64,000 bases of DNA, from contig CM070632.1 of the NCBI GenBank assembly GCA_036346255.1, forward strand, positions 47,256,896 through 47,320,895. The letters run 5' to 3'. Both the position numbers and the translations under genes were made by a program. This DNA comes from Ampelocalamus luodianensis. Lineage: Eukaryota; Streptophyta; Magnoliopsida; Poales; Poaceae. Below, piece after piece: positions 22,381 through 31,309 of the stretch. Each line of letters starts with the position of its first letter. Positions within the stretch are counted from its first letter, which is position 1. A model generated the notes under the pieces. The model saw only the letters and a list, made by a program, of their open reading frames with translations, had not been told where the DNA came from and did no database searches.

Positions 22381-25141
22381 ACTAGGGCCCCTTAAGCGCA
22401 CCCCCAGCATCCCCTCCTGCGTCGCCACGGCACACTCCAGCTCCATGTCCACCCCTACAGGCTCGCTTGGGCGTCCTCCTCTGCGCTGGGTGTCGGGGCC
22501 TCGGTCCCGAGAGGGTAAGACGGTCTGGAGGCCTGGTCTGATGAGGACCGTGAGGCGGAGGGGTGGACAGAACTGGAGGCCGTGTGGGTACTGGTGCACC
22601 GGTGAGCCGCGTCCCAGAGAGAACCTCAGCCGGTGTGGCCTGAGGTGCCGGGTCCTCGTGCACAAGGAAGTCGTGCGTGTCCGCGTCGCCTGGGGAGGCC
22701 CCTAATCCGTCATAGGATAGACTACCTGCACCTGCACAACAAATATTGTTAGTTAATAAGAAAACACGATGCGTGCTAACAAACAGAGACGTGACGTACC
22801 CTCGGCTACCACCATGGCACGCAAGAAGGCGTCCAGAGGGAAGTACGGAACGTCGTATGCGCCTTGTGTGTGGAAGGTGTAGTGCGACACTGCCGGTGTA
22901 CGAGGTTGTGCCCAGGCGGACCCTCCGACCTCCTCAGGCCGCGGCGATGTCGGACGTGGTCAGGTCGTGGCAGTGTCAGACCTGGTCTGGCCGAGCCTCC
23001 GGGATCCTGTTGTGCTACTGAATGGGACGACACCAGCAGACGTACGGATTGTCGACCAAGCGCAAGCGTGTCAACTTCTGGGAGCCTGCTGCATGAAAAC
23101 AGGCTGGCAATACGTGTGGCTTGAATAGCCACACGACGGAAAGCCTGGGATGCCTCCTCGTGTGTGCCCTCCACACCGTCAGTGAACCTCTGAAACAAGG
23201 AGCAACAGTCCCTCGCAATCTCAGTACTGATGCTCACCTGCAACGAAAACACGAAAGGGTGAAAACTGTAATTGGGGATGCCATAAGCGAAGTTTTCCAA
23301 GTAGGATGTAATGTACCACACGGTGCACGTCTTGCGCAAAATGCAAAGGGTATGTGTCGGTTCGTGTCGGGACATGTGGTGCCGGTTGGTCGGTAGCAAG
23401 TACGAGCCTGGTACGTGTCTGAGGAGCGTACTAGCAAAGGTACTCATCGTACGCGCTATGGTCGTAGGGGTGTTCTCCTGCACACAGTCATGCAACGCGC
23501 CCTCCCACTCTTGTACCCACGTGTCCATCCTAATCTCCCAGAAGCTACAAAACGTAACATGTAGTTAGAAGTCATGCGTACGAGATGACATCAGAAATAG
23601 GGACATCTATGCTGATTACTCACACGTGCACGCTATCAGGCACTGGCCGCCTGACTGGTACTGGAACCTCCTGCCATAGGCCGAACTGGTGCATAACACA
23701 ATGCACCCCGTAGTCCTCGACGAAGACATCGAAGACAAGCACTCTGCGGGTCAGCCAGTAGTCCCAATCACGCAGGCACAGCGAGGAAAGGCCGTGAGGA
23801 GCGCGGGCATGTAACTCCTAAGGGGAGTATGGCTCCCAGTGAACGTCGTTTGCCGTGAGTCGGTCGAATTGCTCCACGAAGGACTCGTATGCCCGTGTCA
23901 CCTGCACGTGCACGAACTGTACCTGCAAGGAACACAAGCTGTTAGATAGGACGATCGGTTATATGAAGAAATTAGTCGCACGACAGAGTACGTACCCATT
24001 GCCAGCACCAGAGAGAGCCCATTGTCGGCCGGTCCACCTCGTCTGCGTTGTACATCTTCTGCCCGTACGGAGCACTATCGTCCAACAGGGGTCGTCCGAG
24101 GCTAAAGCGCTCAAACGACCATAGCTGCAGTAGGAGAGGACACCCCGTGAGGATATAGTTCGGTCTCGACCTGCAGCACGCGTCGCACAAACCACGATAG
24201 GCGATGGCAAGTGCGGCCGAACCCCAGCTGATCTGGGGAGCCTCCCCGTTGGCGATGGCCCTCGCGTATTCGATGAGTCGTGCGTCAACAGTGTCACTGT
24301 GGCTGCTGGTGAACAGGACCCAACCAAATAGCCACAACAAGTAGGCCTCGAGGTGGCGTGACACCTGTAGGTCGTCCGCGGCAGGGTCCATCCGCTCAAC
24401 CTGTGTACAAGGACAAAAATAGTAAGACCGTAGTATGGAAAGGAGAACGCAACACTCCCAATGGGAGCAGCGTCGAACACATACCCAGAACTACGATAGC
24501 CACCGCAAGGGTGGGTCGTGCTTCTATGCCTCCAGGAAGATGTAGTACCCGGCCGCGGCCGCAGGCGGAAGGACTCCCTGAAACCTGACTAGAAGATCGT
24601 TGCGCCAGTCGTCCAAAGACTCCTGCGGGAAGGCAGCACCTCCAGCGATAGGGAGGCCAAGCAGCAGGGAGATGTCCTGTAGAGTAGGGGCCATCTCCCG
24701 GAATGGGAGATGGAAAGTGTGAGTCTTTGGCCACCATCGGTCCACGAGAGCTGTTAGTAGGGAGCGGTTGAACAGGAAGCGTCATGACTGCTCTGGCCCG
24801 GCATGGACGTCTCCGTTGTCGTTGACCATGGGTACTGCTGGATCATCTTCGTTTGTGTCCTGCACCATTCGGGCGAGAGGCAGTAGACCGATAGCGCTGA
24901 GCCTGCCAAACAAGAAAATGTCATTGCGAAAGGTAAGTATGGCTACAAGATAGTGTCGACGGATGCTAACCTGTCAGTCCAGTGTGGGTCTAGCCTCTAG
25001 GCCACCCGAGGTGTCCGCGTGCGGATCACCCCCAACACAGTCGCGTCGGCCGCACCCGCAGGATGTGGGACACGACGCGACGCGCGATGTAGCTGGTCGA
25101 TGCGCTCCTCCAGGAGGCCGAAACTCTAGTAGGATCCATGA
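22381..25141 (-). pseudogene. Plant mobile domain (PMD) protein carried by the MULE
   Basis: A multi-exon minus-strand gene. The probable first exon (about 25141-24973) contains LLEERIDQLHRASRRVPHP. After a short intron comes LSAIGLLPLARMVQDT, then the domain core at 24780-24524: FNRSLLTALVDRWWPKTHTF, EMAPTLQDISLLLGLPI. It continues at 24391-23972 with RHLEAYLLWLFGWVLFTSSH, ARAIANGEAPQISWGSAALA and YRGLCDACCR. A later exon (23528-23400) has MDTWVQEWEGALHDCVQENT, and a proline-rich tail ends near 22381. In-frame stops occur near 24770 and at 24524. PMD proteins occur in gypsy and Mutator-like elements and in domesticated host genes such as MAIN/MAIL1 of Arabidopsis, which affect silencing and genome stability. 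Here the gene follows the transposase on the same strand inside the element. Confidence 0.85.
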
Positions 25142-25479
25142 GGGTCATGAGCCGTACCTGCAAAACAACTTCAAGTTAGCAAATACACGCAAATAAAACA
25201 TCCAACGTAAAGCAGGAGTAAATTTTACTTGTAAACAAACAAACCAAAAAGTACCAGGCTACCAGGACAGTACTTTAAAAAGTAATGAAAAAGGGATAGT
25301 GCTACAACACTTACATAAACATTACGTGCAACATACGATACATGTGCTACGGCAGTACGTACATAAAAGGAAAATTGGGTAGTAGAAGAACAGTTACATA
25401 AACAATACGAAGTACATATGACAATGTACACAAATTTGCAATTTTGGACCCACTTTGCACACTCGAATAAGTGGTACCG

Positions 25480-28188
25480 CAAACCATGGTGGTGCCTACT
25501 CCATGTTGCATCGTTTGGCTGTGTGGCCCTCCTGGTCGCAGCGCCCACAGCGTCTACCCAACACGTCGGCGACTCTGCCACCCTTCATGGTAATACGATG
25601 ACTCTGCCGACGACTCTTGCCACCCTTCAACATGTCAACATGTGGAATCTAGGTCATGTTTGCAATATCCAAGGTGGCGAAGTTACCCACAACCCTGAAC
25701 CCCCTAAACTCGCTAGTCCATGCCTGCACCGCCCTCTCCTTCAAGAAGTACTCAGACACAAAGTTCGTAGGGTCCATGTGCACAATCCCGCATGCGGCGA
25801 GGACATGAGAGCATGACTTGTGTAAGAGCTTCGGTTTGTTGCACATACAGCTAGGTTCATTCACAAGATCTCCAAGGCATATCTCGTAGGTGACAGGAGA
25901 ACGAGCCGTCCCAAATCCGGTTCTATCCCGGAGGAGCACGTCAAAACGATGCTCCATATTGCCCATCATGAAGACCGTGTGCGACTAGCCCTCCTCTGTC
26001 TTCGCCTGTATGTATGATGTAATCTTCGCGCAGTACGGTGTTTGAGGGTTGGCGGCATGAAGTGTGGCATTTGTATGCCTCTCCCTGAAATACCAGATTG
26101 TGCCGGGAAGAACACCTTCCATGATGGCGACAAGGGGCTGAGAATGAAGACCCCTAAGAACCCAGTTATACACCTCCATAAGGTTAGTGGTAATTATGAT
26201 GTACCTTGCCCCGTCCGTGTCGTGCAGCAGAGGCCTCTTTTCCAATGGCTTGATCTCGATCCAGTGGGAGAAGCACTCGATGTTCCTCGAGGTCCTCCTC
26301 CTCGGACCAGCAGATTCAGAGTCTGGTCCCTGGTTCCTCTCGTCCACGTGTTTCCTGCTGTGCTCATCTAGCTGCACCCATAAAGCGTCAAATTTGCGCT
26401 GCTGGTTTTGCATAGCCAGCCTCTTGAATAGCTTCACTAACGGTTGCTTCGGGAACTTCTTGAAGAAGTTGGCCCCCAAGTGGCGAATGCACCATCTACT
26501 CCTCATATCCGGCCAAGTAAACGACTCCTCAGGGTCTTGCTGAAGTTTTCTTATAGCCTTCAGCATCCCAGCGTGGCGATCATGGATCAAGCACACACCA
26601 GGACGAGATCCAAGAACTCCCACCCTCACATGTTGAAGGAACCACAACCAGCTGTAGTAATTCTCACATTCGACGAATGCGATTGCCAACGGGAGAATTT
26701 GATTGTTCCCATCAATGCCAATGGCCGTAAGGATCTGCCCCTTGTATTTCCCGGTCAAAAAGGTCCCGTCAACTGAGATCACGAGCAGCATATATTTAAA
26801 AGCCTCGATGCAGGCACCGAAGGCTACGAAGGCCCTATGCAACATTGCAAAACCTTGCGGCTTTTTAGATGGCTTGTCCTTCACAGCAGTGTACGTACCC
26901 GGGTTTCTCTCCTGCAGCACCCAAAGCATACGAGGAAGGTTGTTGTACGTCGCCTCAAAAGACCCGAACCATCTTTCCAATGCCTTCTGCTTCGCACGCC
27001 ACACCTTCGCGCAGCTGATCTTGTACTTAAATTTTTTCTCAATAGCCACCATGATGTGCTTGGCCTCCACATCCTTCTTCTCCACTATCTCTCCATACAT
27101 CAAATTGGCTATGAAGGTCAATGTTAGGTTACGATGCCTTGGCAAAACATTGCTGTGCACGCAGGAGTGCGGCTCCACCTTCGAGACAATCCAGTGAGTA
27201 TCATACTTTGGTCTATGTGCGTGCACTCGCCAAGGACAACCGGACTGCTCACACTTGACGGTGTACTGCTCCTGGCTAGATTTGACGACCCAAAACGTCC
27301 GCTGTGTGGACATAGCCCACAACTTAATGGTATCCTGTAAGGATGTCTTATCAGCAAACATTGAGTGCAATCGAACCTCCGTGGCATGGTACTCCCAACG
27401 TGATTCGTGCTCGTCATGCGTGGCTACACCCTCAGCGTCATACCTGTTCCATTCCTGGGGGATGGAGCTCCGTCCTCACCGGAATTGTCCTCATTGTCTT
27501 CCTGTACAACTTCCTCTTCAGCTAAGGCCATCCGGTCATCGCTATCCATTTGACGCAATATGTACTCCCTACGCTCTCCTTCATCAGCTTGTCCTGTAGG
27601 CTCACCATGCAGTGATTGATCTTCCTCTCCTGCATCTACCACGTCGGCCTCGTCACGAGCAACATCCTCTGAACCCTTCATAACACCGGCCTCTGGGTCC
27701 TCTTCTTCTTCTGCACCAACATGCTGGGCGCCCGAGCTGCTCCCACTACCCGGATGATATCCGTCGGCAGAGCCCTGTACAGCTTCTTTTGGGCATGCTT
27801 GCACAAGTAGCACACACTCGTATCCACGGCGTCGACAGCCTTCTATAAAGCCCTTCCACACAACTGTGTGCATCAGTCTTCTTAACTCCTATCTAATGTC
27901 CGTGGGAGACTGGCTCTAAAGCCCTTATATGACGACACTGCATACCTCAGAATCCAAGGAGAAGCTGCGGGTGAGCCAGTACATCACTTCTACGATTTGT
28001 GCATTCTCGTCGTCCGAGTGTATCAGAGTGGTTTGCAAAAAATTTCTCAAGTCAACACCGTACGGACTTTCACGAACGGTGCCAACACCGTAATGCACTT
28101 TCAATGTAGTGGGTACAAGCATGACTGATGTCTGTCTATAAATATTTTCAATATTGCAACTAGTCAGGTCGCAACACACGATATGCAA
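25480..28188 (-). pseudogene. MURA-type MULE transposase with one stop before the SWIM finger
   Basis: The N-terminal block (28188-27925) contains YWLTRSFSLDSEV. After short gaps, an acidic linker (27873-27424) leads into a 461-codon open stretch (27370-25985). That stretch has the MuDR-type DNA-binding region (CEQSGCPWRVHAHRPKYD, VEPHSCVHSN) and the MULE catalytic core: SVDGTFLTGKYKGQILTAIG with the first Asp, FVECENYYSWLWFL, CLIHDRHAGMLKAI with the second Asp, and CIRHLGANFFKKF. A single TAG at 25985 interrupts the same frame, which continues with CMCNKPKLLHKSCSHVLAAC, a SWIM zinc finger (25969-25649). After another stop comes a CCHC knuckle (CGRCDQEGHTAKRC) near 25560. The enzyme would cut and join element ends. 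The frame is otherwise long and clean, so decay is recent. Confidence 0.92.
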
Positions 28189-28949
28189 GTACTGCTACAC
28201 TGTACTTTACATTTCTACGGCCCTTCACCTAGCGTGAACAAATACACTACAGCATGGTCAAGATGTCATTCATTCCCTATGACAGAAGCCACAATGAACG
28301 TGCAGTACACTGTTCAAATTCAACCTGATAACCGAGCTATTCCATACCAGGCATTATCCGATTCTGACACTAACTTGAATCCAAAATGCTATAAGTGGCA
28401 TTCCAGTCTTCTACAGAGCTATACCAATTACCTAAGTCACTTAGTCCATACTAATTAACATGTACTAATTAGTCCATACAAATAATTCACCCTCCTTATG
28501 CACTCGGCCAGAGTACCTACTACTACTTACTAACATTCTAACTATTCACTGAATAATAGTCAGTCACGCATGCACCAACACAACTACAATACTTCTCACA
28601 AACAGCACTACTTCTTTTTTACGGACTATTTTTCTCTCTAACTAAAGTTTTCTACCGGTGCTACTTACATATAAATTAACAATATTCCGATTTTCTACTT
28701 TTTTTTCCTCAAACTAAAATTTCCTACAGATGCTACTTATACTACTATTTCAACTACACAAACTATTTACTTACTAAAAAATACACTACAAGATAAAAAA
28801 ATTACCTCACGGACGAATCTCCTATCCTCTTCTTCTTCCCCCTCTCCTCTTCTTCCCTTTCTTTCCTCTCCTCTCTTTTTTCCTTTCTTTCCTATCGCGC
28901 TTCACTTTCTTCTTTCTGTCGCTCGGCCGTGGGGTGAGCCGCGTGCCCC

Positions 28950-28957
28950 TTTATATA
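28950..28957 (-). promoter_or_regulatory. TATA box in the right TIR, driving the transposase
   Basis: The minus strand reads CTATATAAAGGGGC just inside the TIR, followed by a purine-rich leader (28800-28930) and the transposase coding region from 28188. Promoters within TIRs are usual for Mutator-type elements. Confidence 0.6.
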
Positions 28958-28964
28958 GCCCTCC

Positions 28965-29224
28965 AGTCGCTCTACCAATCGGCAACTGGAGGGGTCCTGT
29001 CGCCGAACGGTGCAGCGATAGCATTAAAAGCTCAACGGTTAGGCGATTATATTATTGATGCGCAACAGTTCGGCGAATGCATAGCTATCGTTTTACCGTT
29101 GGGCGACCGGAGCCAGTAGCCCAATGGTTCGGCGACAAGAGGCTAGTTCTGCAACAAAAAAAAAAATCGCTGAAATAATTTTGTAATTTGAAATAAAAAA
29201 TAAAATATTTTTTAAAAAAAAATC
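28965..29224 (-). repeat. Right TIR and subterminal repeats of the large MULE
   Basis: Five copies of the GTCGCCNAACGGTT-type motif in alternating orientation occur at about 28997-29010, 29033-29045, 29064-29078, 29094-29106 and 29128-29142. They are followed by the AT-rich terminus ending at 29224. The stretch TTGTAATTTGAAATAAAAAAT mirrors the left end. Confidence 0.8.
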
Positions 29225-29589
29225 TATAACGTGAGGGCAGATAATGAATCTTTTTTTAGTTACCTTTCTTCACCGTGTGTGACATGAGTAAAAGTGGCTC
29301 TACTCCCCCACAAACACAGTAGTCATCTCTCTCCAACTCATTCCCTCACCTTTTCCGTAGCCGAGCATTACATCTGCTGCATTTGATTCGAGAGGAGAGA
29401 AGGCTGCTCTATTTAAGTCATGGAAAAAGTGCCAGCGACAAATGTGGACTAGAGGAAATATGAATTGGTTCACTGCCATGCATGCATGTAGATGTAGTTT
29501 CCGAGTGAAAGTGGGTATTAATTATTGCTCCTGGTTGTATTTTTGCCTCTTACGGCACAGGCACAGACAGTTGTTATTTATAGTAACTC

Positions 29590-29875
29590 TTTATGTTACT
29601 TGTAGATAGCACTAAAGTTAGTTCATACAATGAGTTGTCTTTTTACTTATCCTTATAGATCATACAATCTTTTAATACTTTTATAGATCTAAAAAATGTG
29701 GTTAAATAGCCTATTTGGTTCTGGTGATACAGTGGTTACAAAATTGTAGACAATACACTTCTCTCTCTTTTTTTCTTTCATCTGCATCATTTTAAATCCT
29801 ATGTGGCAGAGATTATAGACAACTGATGTAAACCCATTGTACATGATCTTATGGTTATAGGCAGTGGTCTTTTAC
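29590..29875. mobile_element. MITE related to the one at 30669-30943
   Basis: An AT-rich segment sharing ATGAGTTGTCTTTTTA, GACAACTGATGTAAA and the end word TTGTACATG with the reverse complement of 30669-30943. Lack of coding capacity and the ATTGTACATGNTCTTA terminus suggest a small non-autonomous DNA element. Its precise ends are uncertain. Confidence 0.5.
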
Positions 29876-29950
29876 CTATTGTCTTCTCGGCTTTAGAACC
29901 TTCTTAATCTATGCATCGAGTCAAAATACATCTCAGATTGTGTACGATAG

Positions 29951-30668
29951 CATGGGCGAACCCAACAAGGGTCATGGGTGTTCAAGTAAACACCTATTTT
30001 TTGTTGCAAAATACTATGTGTTTAATAGATATATTATGCATATATATTGATAATTGGACCAAATATTTCACGTTTATACTCCCAAAAGATTTCAACTCAC
30101 TCCCACACCTCCCCCTCCAATTCGTCTTAAGTAGTGCTCAGCCTACCGATCCAATAGTTTTTAGCCCATTTAGAGACCCCCTCCTCCCTCAAAGCAAGTC
30201 CTTCCCCTCTCTCTCGGGTTGTTAGGCAGTGTTAGTACACGAGTCCATGAGGTAACCAGGCATTGGACAAGGCGATTTGGTGGTAAGCGAGAAGGCGAGA
30301 GCGGCTCCAGGCTCCAGCTTAACCTCAGCGGTAGCGTGTTGGATAGTATGTAGGAGTAAGGTAGCTAGCGCTAAGAAAGTGGGCATCGAGTGGGACCAAG
30401 GCGGGCCGGCGAGGTAAGCCGCACACATCGATAGCAGCACATGGGCATCCCCATTCCTCAATTCCTCGATCCCAAATTCCCTGATCCCAAATTCCCTATT
30501 CAACATTTTTTCTTAATTATTTTGTAATTTCTCTAAATGCTTTGTGGTGTTATCGCTAATACGAAAATGTTGTGTTTTTTTTTTGCTATTATTGATATTT
30601 ATTTTTTCTATTGAATAATGTTTTATTAGCTTCGAATACCCATCCGATAAATTCTGGGTCCGCCACTG
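29951..30668. mobile_element. hAT-type non-autonomous element inserted in a MITE end
   Basis: 718 bp with ends CATGGGCGAACCC and (reversed) CAGTGGCGGACCC, flanked by 8 bp repeats tacgatag (29943-29950) and tacaatag (30669-30676), 7 of 8 matching. The interior (30220-30500) has a GC-richer patch with short frames but no transposase motif. A (T)9 tract and AT-rich end lie near 30571-30660. Confidence 0.75.
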
Positions 30669-30943
30669 TACAATAGTTTGTATGACATTAGTTGTTTGTA
30701 AACTTTGTCACGTAGGACATACAAGATGATGTGGATGAGAGAGCAAGAGCACAGAGAATTATGACATCTCTCATACAGTAGTTGACTATAACACGAGAAA
30801 CAAGATATATTGTACACGAAAAAACTGACTATAGAGACATAAAAGACAACTTATTGTAGGAGTTGTCTTTAGCGCTGCCTGTAGATGATATGGAGAGTAA
30901 TATAGACATCAGTTGTTTATATTATTGTACATGCTCTTATATT
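30669..30943. mobile_element. MITE ending TTGTACATGCTC, interrupted at its left end
   Basis: Reads from TACAATAGTTTGTATGACAT through GACAACTTATTGTAGGAGTTG to ATTATTGTACATGCTC. It resembles 29590-29875 in reverse orientation. Its outermost left bases are probably the GATTGTGTACGATAG before 29951, so the hAT element landed inside this MITE's terminal repeat. Confidence 0.55.
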
Positions 30944-31270
30944 TTGAAACCGAGAGAATGTATTTATCAAAAAAATTCAATGTAGGTCAAACTGGTGGCA
31001 TTTATCTAATCAAATTCAACAATGCTTCACTGTACGCACCCTAAAACTTTATCATGAAAAAAAAACTGATGGTACGAATCACAAGCCACCGTTAAGCTAG
31101 CCTTTCAATTCGTAGCAAAATCGGTTATTAAACACTACTGTGAAAAGTCTCAGTTGGCGACCAAAGTTGGAAAACCAGAGAGCCAAATTAACACTTGTCC
31201 TCTGTTTTCTCATTTGTTCTTTTCTTGCCCCTCCACCTCTTCCCACCCACCACTTCGAGATCTCCCTTCC

Positions 31271-31292
31271 TCTCTCTCTCTCTCTCTCTCTC
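31271..31292 (+). repeat. (TC)11 microsatellite in the VAP 5' UTR
   Basis: Eleven uninterrupted TC units lie 17 bp upstream of the VAP start codon. Such CT-rich tracts are common in grass 5' UTRs. Confidence 0.9.
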
Positions 31293-31309
31293 CACTTCTT
31301 GATCCGGCA

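Larger units (their letters stand above)
15274..29224 (-). mobile_element. Large autonomous-type Mutator-like element (decayed)
   Basis: Bounded by the perfect 10 bp direct repeat tataacgtga at 15264-15273 and 29225-29234, within the 8-11 bp range for Mutator-like elements. Its ends are inverted repeats: the left reads GAATTTTTAAAAATAATAAT, and the right, reversed, GATTTTTTTTTAAAAAATA. Further in, both contain CAAATTACAAAATTATT followed by TGCAGAACTAGCCTC. It carries a transposase gene, a PMD gene and two GRF-type zinc-finger genes. A solo LTR (3276 bp) and a hAT-type element (898 bp) were inserted later; without them it is about 9.8 kb. All coding regions contain stops, so the element is probably inactive. 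Confidence 0.9.
14131..29253. mobile_element. Pack-MULE carrying a small HSP fragment (outer element of a nest)
   Basis: A terminal inverted repeat of about 185 bp at 14131-14318 pairs with 15107-15273, and the pairing continues after the inserted large MULE at 29235-29253. The left end reads GGGGAATTCATTATTTTCCC and the right end, reversed, AAGATTCATTATCTGCCC. Probable target duplications are ttttagttg (14122-14130) and ttttagtta (29254-29262), 8 of 9 matching, the size expected for Mutator-like elements. Without the nested MULE the element is about 1.17 kb. Its whole interior is a captured gene fragment, which defines a Pack-MULE. No transposase of its own is present, so it would depend on one supplied in trans. 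Confidence 0.85.

Noticed and set aside
26042..27197. Plus-strand ORFs of 100-160 codons opposite the MULE transposase
   Set aside because: They are antisense shadows of a strongly motif-supported minus-strand gene.
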